The notes: generated by a model not told the origin, from the sequence alone. DNA of 64,000 nt from Allomuricauda sp. ARW1Y1 (GCF_013407935.1 NZ_JACBZU010000003.1:1-64000); one strand, 5' to 3'. Positions 52,968 through 63,841 are shown, counted from the first letter of the stretch. Numbers and translations are program-made.

Positions 52968-53004
52968 TTATGTATAACATAATACAAATAATTATATATA
53001 TTTG
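52968..53004 (+). promoter_or_regulatory. Nan operator, copy 2, with SusC promoter
   Basis: TTATGTATAACATAA (52968-52982) lies 14 bp upstream of a perfect TAnnTTTG box, TATATTTG at 52997-53004. The operator would therefore cover the -33 region of the promoter that drives the SusC/SusD pair. Confidence 0.72.
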
Positions 53005-53038
53005 CTCATAACACTTAATTAATCAAACTATTACATCT

Positions 53039-56000
53039 ATGAAACTCTCAAAGAATGCTGAAAAGAAAAAGGCATCCGGCCCGATAAGGGCCTTGGGCGT
53101 AAATAGGACTTCGATCCTGTTCGTTTGCGCCCTGTTGCTGAATGTATTTGCGGTTTCGGTTTACGCGCAGTCAAGCCAAATCACCGGTACTGTCACAGAT
53201 CAAGAAGGGATACCACTCCCAGGAGCCACTGTATTGGTAAAGGGTACCACCAATGGTGCACAAACGGACTTTGATGGAAATTATTCCATTGAAGCCGCCA
53301 CTGGGGACGTTTTGGTATTCAGTTATATAGGATTTACCGCTCAAGAAGTGGAGGTATCCGCCCAAACGGTTATTGATGTTATGCTGTCCCAAAGTACGGC
53401 AGTCTTGGATGAGGTTGTTGTAACGGGTTATGGTAGTCAATCACGTTCCACCCTTACCTCTTCTGTGGCCAAATTGGATACCAAAGTGCTGGAAAGTGCT
53501 ACCCGATCGAACCCAGCTACAGCTTTGCAGGGTACGGTGGCGGGACTTAGAGTGACCAACACTACAGGGCAGCCAGGCTCTACCCCGCAGGTTGTACTTC
53601 GAGGAGGTACCAATTTCGATGGCAATGATTCACCATTGATTCTGGTGGATGGTGTGCCAAGTTCATTCTTTGCTCTCAATTCAGATGACATTGAATCGAT
53701 GGAAGTGCTTAAAGATGCCGCTGCAACGGCAATATATGGGGCAAGGTCGGCCAATGGTGTTATCTTGATAACCACCAAAAAGGGTAAAGCAGGAAGGTCT
53801 TCCATTAATTATAAGTACCGTTACAGTATCAACGAAGAGCGTAACGACCAACAATATCTGGGAGCTGCGGATCACATCAATTACAATAGACAGTCCATAG
53901 CCTGGTTCAGGGAGGCAACGAATAACCCGGGTGCTTTCGGCGCGTTTTTGGATGCCAACCAAAGTGCGGGAACGGGTAACAATACGACCAACGACCCCTT
54001 TACGACCCAATTGTTGACGGCGGACAATCAATATTTGTTAGATCAACCAGGATGGCGGGCGATACCGGATATATTGAATCCGGCACAACAAATACTGTTT
54101 TTTGATAACAAGGGTGTTGGTGACCGCATCTATCAAAACAGTGAATCCAAAGACCATTATCTTTCTTTTGATGGTGGGAACGAGAAAGGAACTTATTATA
54201 TGGGATTGGGACTTCTTGATAACCAAGGACTTATCTTAGGCTCTGGTTTTAAGAGGTATTCTGGTAAATTTAGCGGATCTTACAAGGTAACGGATCGGGT
54301 CGAGGTTAACTCCAACATCCTGTACTCGCACTCTAATTTAAATTTAAGCCCTTTGGGTAGCGAGGACACTGTATTCAGAAGATTTCAAGGGCAGGCTCCC
54401 ACCGCACGGACTTTTGATAGCAATCCTGATGGTACCTTTTCTGATCAGTTTGCTGTAGGGCAAAATCAAGGATTTGGTAATCCACTGTATTACCAGGACA
54501 AGTTTGTTCGTAAAAACCTAGAGCAGCGTTTGCAGCTTTCCGTAGGTCTGGAATGGGACATCATTGACGATTTGACCTTGTCTTTGACAGGTAGCCATTT
54601 TGCAATCAATAACCACAACGAAAGCTTTAACCGGGCCTTTAGGACCGGAAGTACAGATGGTCCATTGCGCACGGCGCGTGAGGCTTCGGTGAGTTTGGAT
54701 AGGACGCTGAGGAATCAGTATACTGGTACGCTGAACTACACCAAAAGATTTGGGCGACACAATGTAAATGCCTTGATTGGGGCAGAATATTTTAAGGATA
54801 ACTTCTTTCAAACATCTGCAGGGACACGGAATTCCCCAACCGATTTGATCGAGACCCTCAATGCAGGGGCCGAGGCCAATGGTATACCATTTAGCTTTGA
54901 AACCGAATATGTAATCACTTCCACTTTCGGTAGATTGCTGTACGATTATGATAATAGGTATTTATTCGGTTTTACCTTCAGAAACGATGGTTCTTCTAGA
55001 CTTGGCAATAATAAGTACGGATTCTTCCCTGGGGTTTCCTTTGGTTGGAACGCCCACAATGAATCGTTTTTCCAGGATTGGGGATTGGAAAACGTGTTAA
55101 CTACGTTTAAGCCAAGACTTAGTTATGGTGTGAATGGTAACCAAGATGTATTGAGCAACTATGGAGTCTATGGTTCCTATGGTTCCCAGGGTGTGTATAA
55201 CGGACAGACGGGATACGCCAATACCAGTTTGGCCACACTTGACCTTAAATGGGAAAAGGCCACCACCTTCAACGTTGGTTTGGATGTCTCCCTATTTGAT
55301 AGCAGATTGTCCCTTATTGCAGATGTATATACTAGGGATATCAAGGATAAATTGGCCAGTCTGACATTGCCTTACTATACCGGATTCAGTGGTATATTGA
55401 CCAATAACGGTACCTATAGGAACAGAGGTTTTGAACTTCAGGTCAATGGTGATATCATTCGAAAGGAAGACTTTACTTGGAATATGGGGGCAACGTTCAC
55501 CAGAAATAGAAACTATGTGGTTGCCTTGCCCGAAAACGATAATGAGCGAAACCGACAGGGGGGCAGCTTGATTTGGAATCCGTCAACCGGCCAAGAAGAA
55601 TGGGTCGGCGGTTTGCAGGAAGGCCAACGTTTTGGTGGCGACCTTATCGTTGCTTTCGAACAAGAGCGTATCTATGCCAATCAAGCTGAAGCGGATGCAG
55701 ACAATGCCATTACGGACGAGTTTGCTCCCGCCGCAAGTCGAAACCAGCGATGGGCCGGTGATGTCAAGTGGGTCGATCAAAATGGAGATGGGATTATCAA
55801 CAACCTGGATAGAAAGGTAATCGGTCGTACAACCCCCGATTTTGTTGGTGGCTTTAACACCAGCGTGACCTACAAAAACTTCAGTCTATTTGTGCAAACA
55901 GATTTTGCGACCGGACATTTGGTTTGGAACCACATACGTAACAAAGGATATGGGCAGACACAAGGTAACTTGGCACAACCGGTGGAAGTGCTTGATTCAT

Positions 56001-56344
56001 GGACACCGAACAACACCGATACGGACTGGCCCCGATTTGTTTTTGTGAACGGAACCAAGAACGTATGGAGGGGGAATGAAAGTGTTGCCAGCCTGCAGAC
56101 CGAAGCCAATGAACAGTTTTGGGAGAAAGGGGATTACCTGGCCTTGAGGGAGGTGACACTCCGCTATGATTTTCCATCAGCCTATTTTGGTGATGTGATC
56201 AAAAGATTGAGCCTTAACCTCACGGGAACCAACCTGCATTATTTTAAGAGCATGAGTGGTGATACACCAGAGGTTGGAGGGGTGCAGTACGGAGAATTTC
56301 CGGTGCCAAAGACGATAACTATCGGACTTAATGTAACATTTTAA
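53039..56344 (+). CDS. nanO: SusC-type TonB transporter, NanO-like
   Basis: A protein of 1101 residues. A long signal region (hydrophobic ILFVCALLLNVFAVSVYAQ) is followed by a carboxypeptidase-regulatory domain (ITGTVTDQEGIPLPGATVL, VFSYIGFT), a TonB plug (EVVVTGYGSQSRSTLTSS, VVLRGGTNFDGNDSPL, IESMEVLKDAAATAIYGARS) and a beta-barrel to the C-terminal Phe. The product is an outer-membrane importer. In Tannerella forsythia and Bacteroides the NanO/NanU pair takes up free sialic acid; placement between nanA, a GntR gene, the epimerase and sialidase genes supports that here. The symbol is by context, not by a diagnostic motif. Confidence 0.88.
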   Translation: MKLSKNAEKKKASGPIRALGVNRTSILFVCALLLNVFAVSVYAQSSQITGTVTDQEGIPLPGATVLVKGTTNGAQTDFDGNYSIEAATGDVLVFSYIGFTAQEVEVSAQTVIDVMLSQSTAVLDEVVVTGYGSQSRSTLTSSVAKLDTKVLESATRSNPATALQGTVAGLRVTNTTGQPGSTPQVVLRGGTNFDGNDSPLILVDGVPSSFFALNSDDIESMEVLKDAAATAIYGARSANGVILITTKKGKAGRSSINYKYRYSINEERNDQQYLGAADHINYNRQSIAWFREATNNPGAFGAFLDANQSAGTGNNTTNDPFTTQLLTADNQYLLDQPGWRAIPDILNPAQQILFFDNKGVGDRIYQNSESKDHYLSFDGGNEKGTYYMGLGLLDNQGLILGSGFKRYSGKFSGSYKVTDRVEVNSNILYSHSNLNLSPLGSEDTVFRRFQGQAPTARTFDSNPDGTFSDQFAVGQNQGFGNPLYYQDKFVRKNLEQRLQLSVGLEWDIIDDLTLSLTGSHFAINNHNESFNRAFRTGSTDGPLRTAREASVSLDRTLRNQYTGTLNYTKRFGRHNVNALIGAEYFKDNFFQTSAGTRNSPTDLIETLNAGAEANGIPFSFETEYVITSTFGRLLYDYDNRYLFGFTFRNDGSSRLGNNKYGFFPGVSFGWNAHNESFFQDWGLENVLTTFKPRLSYGVNGNQDVLSNYGVYGSYGSQGVYNGQTGYANTSLATLDLKWEKATTFNVGLDVSLFDSRLSLIADVYTRDIKDKLASLTLPYYTGFSGILTNNGTYRNRGFELQVNGDIIRKEDFTWNMGATFTRNRNYVVALPENDNERNRQGGSLIWNPSTGQEEWVGGLQEGQRFGGDLIVAFEQERIYANQAEADADNAITDEFAPAASRNQRWAGDVKWVDQNGDGIINNLDRKVIGRTTPDFVGGFNTSVTYKNFSLFVQTDFATGHLVWNHIRNKGYGQTQGNLAQPVEVLDSWTPNNTDTDWPRFVFVNGTKNVWRGNESVASLQTEANEQFWEKGDYLALREVTLRYDFPSAYFGDVIKRLSLNLTGTNLHYFKSMSGDTPEVGGVQYGEFPVPKTITIGLNVTF

Positions 56345-56354
56345 AATTAGAGTG

Positions 56355-57860
56355 ATGAAAAAGTATATATATATTCTAACAGCAATAGTAAGCTTCTATT
56401 CCTGTGAAAGCGAATTGGAGTTGGACGCACCAAGTGAACTTACTACCGCAGGGTTTTGGGATACAGAGGAAGGTGCAAGAACCGCCCATACCGGCCTATT
56501 TGCCAGCTTGCGCGGAGAAGCTGCTGACCTGTGGCTGCTCGGTGAAATACGAAGTGATGTATGGGGCGGACGAACGTATGAGTCCCCCTCAAACCTAGCC
56601 TTGATCGAATCCAGTTTTACCCAGGCAACTGCTCCGTTTGGAGGATGGGCTGGGTTTTACACCCAGATACATCGGGTAAATGACTTCTTGGCCAACGTAC
56701 CCAACGTGGAGTTCATCAACGAATCGGATAAAGACCATTTATTGGGTCAGGCCTATGGCTTGAGGGCATTTTATTACTATACTTTATTAAAGACCTGGGG
56801 CGATGTGCCAATTATCTTGGAACCTTTGGCTACAGTGGACCCCAACGGGTTGAGTAGGGAAAGATCCACTCAGGCTGAGGTAATGGACCAGATAAAATCG
56901 GACATTGAGGCCTCATTGTCCGCATTTGGCTCAGATACTACTTTTTGGGAAGGCAATAGAAACTTTTGGAGCAAGGCCGCGACCTTGGCTCTTAAGGGGG
57001 ATGTATATATATGGTCCGGAAATTTGATGGGAGGTGGTAGCGCCGACTTTACCACAGCCAAGGATGCGTTGGAGCAGATAGCTCCCATTGGTATTGGACT
57101 GGCCCCAAGTATTGATGAGTTATGGGGTGTGGCGAATGAAGGAAATAATGAATTTATATTTGCTTTGCAATATCAAAGGGACGAAGCTTCCAATATTTAC
57201 AACAGTTTTACGGGAAGGACAACGGAAATCAATCCGCAGTTCAATGCTGATGGCGAATCGATGAGCGATTTTATCATTGCAGGTGCCAATAGGTATGGAC
57301 CATCCGAAAAGACCATCCTACTATTGGATGACAATGCGGACGATAGAAAGAAGGCGACATTTATCCAGTTGTACACCGATGACAATGGTGGTGCAGGATA
57401 TGCCATGTACAACGAGCCTACTTACTTTGGCTCCATATTGAACAAATTTTTGGGAAGGGTAGACGCTACCGAGCGAATATTTGAGAATGATGTACCCTTA
57501 TATAGATATGCCGATGTACTGTTACTGATGGCAGAGGCCAAAAATTACTTAGGGGAAGATCCTTCAGGGGAAATCAATCAAATTCGCCAAAGGGCCTATG
57601 GTGAAGATTACGATCCAAATATTCATGCTTATTCAAATGGTACCCAAGTTGCCAATGCCAACGCGATCTTGACCGAACGTTACAAGGAGTTTGTAGCCGA
57701 AGGAAAGCGCTGGTGGGACCTTAGGCGTGCGGGCGACGATTTTGTCATTGACAATATCAGTTTCCTTAACCCTGGAGATGAGTACAAGTTGTTATTACCA
57801 ATTTCTGACGACATGATTGGGCGTAATCCGTTATTGGACCAAACCCCTGGTTGGGAATAG
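56355..57860 (+). CDS. nanU: SusD-type lipoprotein, NanU-like
   Basis: About 501 residues from the ATG at 56355 (a GTG lies just before). A lipoprotein signal (ILTAIVSFYSCESE, Cys near 17) precedes the SusD body: GFWDTEEGARTAHTGLFASLRG, YGLRAFYYYTLLKTWGDVPII, LALKGDVYIWSGNLMGGGSADF, YADVLLLMAEAKNYLGE, RYKEFVAEGKRWWDLRRAGDD and LLPISDDMIGRNPLL. It binds the substrate of the preceding SusC protein at the cell surface. It lies 10 bp downstream of the SusC stop and is closed by a strong terminator. Confidence 0.88.
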   Translation: MKKYIYILTAIVSFYSCESELELDAPSELTTAGFWDTEEGARTAHTGLFASLRGEAADLWLLGEIRSDVWGGRTYESPSNLALIESSFTQATAPFGGWAGFYTQIHRVNDFLANVPNVEFINESDKDHLLGQAYGLRAFYYYTLLKTWGDVPIILEPLATVDPNGLSRERSTQAEVMDQIKSDIEASLSAFGSDTTFWEGNRNFWSKAATLALKGDVYIWSGNLMGGGSADFTTAKDALEQIAPIGIGLAPSIDELWGVANEGNNEFIFALQYQRDEASNIYNSFTGRTTEINPQFNADGESMSDFIIAGANRYGPSEKTILLLDDNADDRKKATFIQLYTDDNGGAGYAMYNEPTYFGSILNKFLGRVDATERIFENDVPLYRYADVLLLMAEAKNYLGEDPSGEINQIRQRAYGEDYDPNIHAYSNGTQVANANAILTERYKEFVAEGKRWWDLRRAGDDFVIDNISFLNPGDEYKLLLPISDDMIGRNPLLDQTPGWE

Positions 57861-57919
57861 CAAAGGGTATATGAATTGATTTGAGTTAGTTAGTTTAGTT
57901 ATATTTGATTCAAGAGAGG

Positions 57920-57946
57920 AAGGTCCGATAGTATCGGGCCTTTTTT
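57920..57946 (+). terminator. rho-independent terminator after SusD
   Basis: AAGGTCCGATA pairs with TATCGGGCCTT (57920-57942) with at most one G-T pair and a tiny loop, followed by TTTTTT. It is a strong terminator ending the lyase-SusC-SusD row. Confidence 0.85.
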
Positions 57947-58122
57947 CATGGTGAGATAGAGCGCATAAAAAGTGGTAGAATAGGATGATTTCGCTCAAAC
58001 CTGCACGGATGGGAAAGTAACTATCACCAATAAAAGTTAGTGCTGCGGGGCAATCACTTGGTAAACTGCATGTCAAATCCGGTAATGACCGAGTATTTTG
58101 ATAACTGAACGAGGACGAAGGC

Positions 58123-58851
58123 TTACTTTTTTTTGTACTTAAAAATATGGTCAAAATGAGGTTCTAGATGGCGTCTCATAGCATTTCGAAAGGTTTCGGG
58201 TGATCCTATTTTTAAATTGTCCAGAAGCATTCGATGGGTTACAAAGGTACCCTTGGTGTAATGGTATTCATCCAAATCACGGTTTTCGGTATCCCTTAGG
58301 TAAACGTATTCAAAAACAGGTAACAATAAACCTTGGAACCGTTGTAGGGTGTCATTTTTTGAAATTTGATAGAGTTTGCCATGGAAAGCAACTTCTTTGT
58401 CCAAAGAAAATCGAACCTTGCCTGTATCAGTAGCCTCTTCCTCTTCAACTATGGCCTCCAGTTCATCAATGTCTTTGTCCGTCTTGTGCTCGAAGAGAAA
58501 ATCCGCCATGCCCATTTCCAAGATCAAACGCAGCTCGAATAGGTTTTTTAAGGTTTCCGTGCCCAAAAGGGTCGGGTCCATGATGCGTTCGAAATTATTG
58601 ATAATGTCGGGCTGCTTCAATATCATTCCCCGATGTTTTTTGGATTCGATGAGTCCAAGCGTCCTTAACCGCAACAGCGCTTCCCGAACAACAGTTCTAC
58701 TGACACCTAGGCTCTTGGCAAAATCCAATTCCTTGGGGATGGGATCGCCTGGACCCATCTCGTTCACTTTAAAAAACTCCAGTAAGCTCAATTCAACTTT
58801 GTCTACAAGTGAAAGGGTATCGACCGGCTTTAATTTCTTTAACTGCTTCAT
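58123..58851 (-). CDS. GntR/FCD-family regulator, likely of nan genes
   Basis: A protein of 242 residues. The N-terminal winged HTH (PGDPIPKELDFAKSLGVSRTVVREALLRLRTLGLIESKKHRGMIL, about 35-80) is the GntR motif, and the all-helical C-terminal part (FELRLILEMGMADFLFEH, VAFHGKLYQIS, then THRMLLDNL) is the FCD domain of the FadR type. The FCD ligand is usually a small acid or sugar acid. The gene is placed opposite to the nan genes, and three copies of a palindrome in front of nanA, SusC and the epimerase gene fit a dimeric GntR protein. It would repress until sialic acid or ManNAc binds. The link from protein to site is inferred. Confidence 0.85.
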   Translation of the reverse strand: MKQLKKLKPVDTLSLVDKVELSLLEFFKVNEMGPGDPIPKELDFAKSLGVSRTVVREALLRLRTLGLIESKKHRGMILKQPDIINNFERIMDPTLLGTETLKNLFELRLILEMGMADFLFEHKTDKDIDELEAIVEEEEATDTGKVRFSLDKEVAFHGKLYQISKNDTLQRFQGLLLPVFEYVYLRDTENRDLDEYHYTKGTFVTHRMLLDNLKIGSPETFRNAMRRHLEPHFDHIFKYKKK

Positions 58852-58950
58852 AGATTAACGAATTGCTGCCTTAGCGCATCTTGGATGCCAATGCTGGCAA
58901 ATAAACATAATTCCTTTTAAGAAGTAGTACAAATATATTGAAAATTTATG

Positions 58951-58975
58951 TATATTTGTATTATGTCATACATAA
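58951..58975 (+). promoter_or_regulatory. Nan operator, copy 3, with epimerase promoter
   Basis: TATATTTG (58951-58958) is a perfect TAnnTTTG box. TTATGTCATACATAA (58961-58975) follows 2 bp later and ends one base before the ATG at 58977. Transcription would begin inside the operator, leaving a leader of about 12 nt. Confidence 0.72.
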
Positions 58976-58976
58976 T

Positions 58977-60146
58977 ATGAAATATTCTTCGATTTATAAA
59001 ACAGCTCTGTTGACGGATGTACTCCCATTTTGGGAAAAGTATTCCATTGACCCTGCCCATGGGGGGTACTTTACGTGTCTTGATCGCACTGGTAAGGTGT
59101 ATGATACTGATAAATTCGTTTGGTTACAGGGAAGACAGGCTTGGTTATTTGCCATGCTTTACAATACTGTGGAGCAAAATGAAAAATGGCTTGACATTTC
59201 CAAAGCCGGTATCAACTTCCTTAAAAGGTTTGGGAAGGACCCACAGGGTAATTTCTACTTTTCATTGACTTCTGATGGGCAGCCCTTGATACAGCCCTAT
59301 AATATATTCTCTGATTGTTTTGCAGCCATGGCTTTTGCCCAATACGCCAAAGCAGCGGGGGATGGCGAAGCTGGGAAAATTGCTGAGAAAACATACCAGA
59401 ATATTCTGGAAAGAAGGGATGACCCCAAAGGAAAATATGAAAAGGGTACTGGGACAAGAGCGCTTAAAAATTTTGCCCTGCCCATGATCCTATCCAACCT
59501 CGTCCTCGAATTGGAACACGTACTGCCGTCCGACCAGGTAGAGCGCACCTTGGATACCTGTGTGGATGAGGTAATGGGAACGTTCTTAAAAAAAGAGACA
59601 GGCCTCATTTATGAAAATGTCAATCTTGACGGATCGTTGAACGATTCGTTTGAGGGCCGGTTGATCAATCCAGGCCATGGTTTGGAGGCCATGTGGTTCA
59701 TAGCGGATATAGCGTCCCGAAGAAAGGATATGGAATTGCTTGATAGTGCTAAGGCCACTGTACTTCGACTCTTGGAATATGGTTGGGACGACCAATACGG
59801 TGGAATTTTTTACTTTATGGATGCCAAGGGGCATCCACCGCAACAGTTGGAACACGATCAAAAATTATGGTGGGTGCATCTAGAGGCTTTGGTGGCATTG
59901 GCCAAAATGTACCAACTCACGGAATGTCCCAAAATATGGGCATGGTATGAACAGGTCCATCAGTACACTTGGAGCCGTTTTCCCGACCCTGAACATGGGG
60001 AATGGTTCGGTTACTTAAATCGTCAGGGTCACCCACATTTAACATTAAAGGGAGGTAAGTGGAAAGGCTGTTTTCATGTTCCACGTGCCCTTTATCAATG
60101 CTGGAAAACATTTGAAACAATCGAAAATAAAAATACATTACAATGA
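58977..60146 (+). CDS. nanE: N-acylglucosamine 2-epimerase
   Basis: A protein of 389 residues of the AGE/RnBP (alpha/alpha barrel) family: [53 protein letters not shown], then [19 protein letters not shown] (HD..KLWWVH as in the active site) and [18 protein letters not shown]. It converts N-acetylmannosamine to N-acetylglucosamine, the step after the lyase in Bacteroidetes-type sialic-acid breakdown. The ATG at 58977 is chosen over a TTG that lies in the promoter. It overlaps the sialidase gene by 4 bp. Confidence 0.9.
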   Translation: MKYSSIYKTALLTDVLPFWEKYSIDPAHGGYFTCLDRTGKVYDTDKFVWLQGRQAWLFAMLYNTVEQNEKWLDISKAGINFLKRFGKDPQGNFYFSLTSDGQPLIQPYNIFSDCFAAMAFAQYAKAAGDGEAGKIAEKTYQNILERRDDPKGKYEKGTGTRALKNFALPMILSNLVLELEHVLPSDQVERTLDTCVDEVMGTFLKKETGLIYENVNLDGSLNDSFEGRLINPGHGLEAMWFIADIASRRKDMELLDSAKATVLRLLEYGWDDQYGGIFYFMDAKGHPPQQLEHDQKLWWVHLEALVALAKMYQLTECPKIWAWYEQVHQYTWSRFPDPEHGEWFGYLNRQGHPHLTLKGGKWKGCFHVPRALYQCWKTFETIENKNTLQ

Positions 60147-61741
60147 ATCTGATTCGTCTTATGTCCAAATTGTCGCTGAGTGTCCTTCTTATCCTATTGG
60201 CACTTTCATGCAGTAGCAAAAAAAACAACACCATTGAGGTCAAGGCACACCAACCGGTCTTGCCCGTTTTGGTGGGAAAAGACAATAATCAAGTCCTAAA
60301 GGTCGAAATCAATGCCCCTGAACTTCCTAGTGATGTATATGTCGAGGAATTCGAATTCTCCTTGGAGGAGACCACAAACATCAGAGACTTGGTGGAAGCA
60401 ACACTCTTTTATAATCGTGAGGACGATTTTGAAAAGGCTTCGGTTGTCCAAAAAACGAAAGATCTGTCGGAGTCATTTTCTATTCGTGGAACTCAGCCCT
60501 TAAATGAAGGCAAGCAATACTTCTGGCTTGCGGTTGGTGTAAAGGAACAACCCGATTTATTGGGGAAAATCGATGTGCAATTATTGAATGTATTATTTTC
60601 CGATGGTTCCCAGGTTGCAGTTCAAATGGAGGCGGTTTCCCAACCACAGCGTTTGGGTATTGCGCTGAGACAACAGGGTCAGGATGGTGTCGATACCTAT
60701 CGAATACCTGGAATGGCGACCACAAATAACGGGACTTTGATCGCTGTTTACGATAATCGATATAATGATCCCGTAGATCTGCAAGAAAATATCGATGTAG
60801 GAATGAGCCGTAGTACGGATGGCGGAGTAACTTGGGAACCGATGAAGGTAATCATGGATATGGGGGAATTCAATGGACTGCCTGAGGATCAAAACGGAAT
60901 TGGAGACCCGGCCGTGTTGGTGGACCGCTCTACCAATACCATTTGGGTGGCAGCCCTTTGGCTTCATGGTTATCCAGGGGAGCGTGCATGGAATGCTTCG
61001 CAGCCCGGATTGTCCGAGGAAAAAACCGGTCAGTTTATGCTGGTAAAAAGTGAGGACGATGGTTTAACGTGGTCATCCCCCATCAATATTACCGAGACGA
61101 CAAAAGACCCTGAATGGCAACTGTTCTTTAACGGTCCTGGGGCCGGTATTACCATGGACAACGGTACCTTGGTATTTCCTGCGCAGTTTAAGGATAAGGA
61201 CCGGATTCCACATTCAACAGTTATTTATAGTGAGGATGGGGGCGAATCCTGGAAAGTGGGTACCGGAGCCAAATCAGAGACCACCGAAGCACAAGTGGTG
61301 CAAATATCCAAAGGAACGCTTATGCTCAATATGCGTGATGACCGTAATAGGGCCACTAGAAGGGACAGTTTGAACGGTCGGTCTGTGGCCATAAGCCGAG
61401 ACATGGGTAAAACTTGGGTGGAACATCCAACCTCCCGAAAGGCTTTGATTGAACCCAATTGTATGGCGAGTATTGTTTCGTATGATCATCCAGAACAAGG
61501 AAAGATTTTGTTTTTTTCGAATCCAGATTCCAAGACACGTCGTAACCATATCACTATAAAAACAAGTTTTGATTTGGGAATGTCTTGGCCAGAGAGCAAC
61601 CAAATAGAACTATATGCCGATGATACCTATGGATATTCATGTCTTTCCATAATCGATGACAATTATTTGGGGATTCTTTATGAAGGAAAAAAGGAGCTAT
61701 ATTTTCAAAAAATCCCTTTGAACGAGTTGATTGGGTTCTAA
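60143..61741 (+). CDS. nanH: sialidase (GH33), lipoprotein
   Basis: A protein of 532 residues. A lipoprotein signal ([15 protein letters not shown], Cys23) is followed by an N-terminal beta domain (about 35-165) and a six-bladed GH33 propeller. The FRIP-type motif is YRIP at 186-189; four Asp boxes read [24 protein letters not shown] and SRDMGKTW; and the arginine-rich active site includes [12 protein letters not shown]. The tyrosine region near the end is [10 protein letters not shown]. It frees sialic acid from glycoproteins or gangliosides at the surface. The start overlaps the epimerase stop (ATGA), and a GH20 gene follows after 9 bp. Confidence 0.92.
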   Translation: MNLIRLMSKLSLSVLLILLALSCSSKKNNTIEVKAHQPVLPVLVGKDNNQVLKVEINAPELPSDVYVEEFEFSLEETTNIRDLVEATLFYNREDDFEKASVVQKTKDLSESFSIRGTQPLNEGKQYFWLAVGVKEQPDLLGKIDVQLLNVLFSDGSQVAVQMEAVSQPQRLGIALRQQGQDGVDTYRIPGMATTNNGTLIAVYDNRYNDPVDLQENIDVGMSRSTDGGVTWEPMKVIMDMGEFNGLPEDQNGIGDPAVLVDRSTNTIWVAALWLHGYPGERAWNASQPGLSEEKTGQFMLVKSEDDGLTWSSPINITETTKDPEWQLFFNGPGAGITMDNGTLVFPAQFKDKDRIPHSTVIYSEDGGESWKVGTGAKSETTEAQVVQISKGTLMLNMRDDRNRATRRDSLNGRSVAISRDMGKTWVEHPTSRKALIEPNCMASIVSYDHPEQGKILFFSNPDSKTRRNHITIKTSFDLGMSWPESNQIELYADDTYGYSCLSIIDDNYLGILYEGKKELYFQKIPLNELIGF

Positions 61742-61750
61742 TTTACTTTA

Positions 61751-63841
61751 ATGAAGACACGTATAGTTCACACCATTCCTCTTTGTACCAATATACAATA
61801 CGTGATGGGTATGGTAGGCTTCCTTTTTTTTGTAATCATAGGTGAAGGTTATTCACAGTCCATGGAAATGGAACTGGAAAGCGCATACCCTATTATACCC
61901 ACTCCAAAGGACATCAAATACGGGGACGGAACGGTCAGTTTTAATGGGTTCTCCATACAATCCAATGATTTTACTAAGGATACGGGAAGGTTCCTTCAGG
62001 ACTTTTTAGAGGAAAAGGGGGTTCCCTATCACACAGCGGGTTTAGCCATTACACTGCAAAGAAACAGTTCCCTTGGGCCAAACGAAGAGGCCTATAATTT
62101 AAGAATAGATAGTGTGGTGACGATTTCCGCACCATCGAGGAAAGGTGCTTATTATGCTATCGCAACCCTTAAACAATTGTTTCGAAAATTGGATGGTAAG
62201 GGACATTTTCCCAAGGTTGATATCATGGATTGGCCCTCCTTTGGCATTAGGGGCTTTATGCACGATACAGGAAGAAATTTTCAATCTGTAGACCAATTGA
62301 AAGAACAGATTGAGATACTGGCCAATTACAAGTACAACATATTTCATTGGCATTTAACCGATAATCCTGGATGGAGATTGGAGAGTCGCAAATATCCCCA
62401 ATTACAATCTGATGAGGCCTTTTCCAGAGATGTTGGCCACTATTATTCGCAAGCGGATTTCAAGGAGATTTTGGTTTTTTGTAAAGCGCGGAACATTACT
62501 GTAATTCCGGAATTTGATATTCCCGGTCATACGGAGGCGTTCCGCAGGGCCTTTGGTTTCCAAAAAATGAATAACCCAGAAGTGTTGGCCATTCTTTTGG
62601 ATTTATTCGATGAGCTTATGTCGCTTGCTGATGCCAATGAGATGCCCTATATACACATGGGCACTGATGAGGTAAGAAATAGGGCCGAGGAGGTTCCGCA
62701 AGCGTTTATAGAGACTATTGCCCTTTTTATCAAGAAAAACAATCGAAAGGTTATCACATGGAAAGAAGGAATTGAACTGGACAATGATATTGTCACCATA
62801 CAGCAATTATGGGCACAGCATTCACCCACGGCAGGCAGACAGTTTATTGACTCTAGAGCCAACTATATCAACCATTTAGATCCTTTCGCTGGAATGGTGA
62901 GGTTGTTTTTTCAACAGCCTGGCCGCCAAAAAGATGGTAATGCAATGGCCTTGGGCGGTATCTTGTGTGCATGGCCCGACAATGCTGTGTCCAAAGAGCG
63001 TGATATTTTACGTCAGAACCCTATCTACCCTTCCATTGTTTTTTATTCTGATGCTATTTGGAACGGAAGGCCAGACTATGACCAACTGTATTGGACCATC
63101 CTTCCAGAAGTCGGTTCGGATGGATTCAAGGCCTTTCAAAGCTTGGAGGAAAAAGTGATCAGGCACCGTGACCTGTTCTTTTCGGGCAAAGAATTTCCTT
63201 ATGTTTCCCAAACCCGTGTACCATGGCAGATCATAGGGCCTTTTGATCATAATGGTGATGTTTCTACATCTTTTCCAATCGAAACGGAAATCAAGGAAAG
63301 CTACGTGGTCGATGGTCACCCATATAGTTGGAAGGGCCCTTATATGGGAGGAACTATTCATTTGAAGCACTTTTTTGGATTTCCTTCGATAACGGATGCA
63401 GAGCGCGGAACTTTTTACGCCACGACCCAAATATATTCACCCGATGTGCGCAAACAGGATTTTTGGATCGGATTTCATGGATGGTCGCGTTCCGGAGGAC
63501 GTCGAGGAGGCCCTTTTCCCAAACAGGGGTCATGGCATCATACCCAACCAAAAATATGGGTGAACGGAAATAGTATAGCCCCTCCAAAATGGAGGCAACC
63601 AGACTTTCCGGTGAAATCGGACGAGGTTCCCTTTATTGATGAAGATTACTTTTATCGTGAACCGACCAAAATCCCGTTGCAGAAAGGATGGAACACCATA
63701 CTGCTGAAGGTGCCTTTTGATGAGCCTTCGTGGAAATGGATGTTTACCTGTGTACCTATTTTGCAAACACAGCAAGGTGTTAAAGAGGCTAAGGAATTAG
63801 AATTTAGATTAACTACCAAAGCAGAGCGAAATGACAATTAA
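61751..63841 (+). CDS. GH20 beta-N-acetylhexosaminidase
   Basis: A protein of 696 residues with a secretion signal (about 15-35). The N-terminal GH20b domain (YPIIPTPKDIKYGDG, YYAIATLKQLF) precedes the catalytic barrel: RGFMHDTGRNFQSVDQLKEQIEILANYKYNIFHWHLTDNPGWRLE, then FDIPGHTEAFRRAFGF and HMGTDEV with the catalytic pair Asp306-Glu307. The C-terminal part (about 520-690) looks like a carbohydrate-binding jelly roll. It removes terminal GlcNAc or GalNAc once sialic acid is gone. The stop overlaps the next gene by 11 bp. Confidence 0.9.
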   Translation: MKTRIVHTIPLCTNIQYVMGMVGFLFFVIIGEGYSQSMEMELESAYPIIPTPKDIKYGDGTVSFNGFSIQSNDFTKDTGRFLQDFLEEKGVPYHTAGLAITLQRNSSLGPNEEAYNLRIDSVVTISAPSRKGAYYAIATLKQLFRKLDGKGHFPKVDIMDWPSFGIRGFMHDTGRNFQSVDQLKEQIEILANYKYNIFHWHLTDNPGWRLESRKYPQLQSDEAFSRDVGHYYSQADFKEILVFCKARNITVIPEFDIPGHTEAFRRAFGFQKMNNPEVLAILLDLFDELMSLADANEMPYIHMGTDEVRNRAEEVPQAFIETIALFIKKNNRKVITWKEGIELDNDIVTIQQLWAQHSPTAGRQFIDSRANYINHLDPFAGMVRLFFQQPGRQKDGNAMALGGILCAWPDNAVSKERDILRQNPIYPSIVFYSDAIWNGRPDYDQLYWTILPEVGSDGFKAFQSLEEKVIRHRDLFFSGKEFPYVSQTRVPWQIIGPFDHNGDVSTSFPIETEIKESYVVDGHPYSWKGPYMGGTIHLKHFFGFPSITDAERGTFYATTQIYSPDVRKQDFWIGFHGWSRSGGRRGGPFPKQGSWHHTQPKIWVNGNSIAPPKWRQPDFPVKSDEVPFIDEDYFYREPTKIPLQKGWNTILLKVPFDEPSWKWMFTCVPILQTQQGVKEAKELEFRLTTKAERNDN

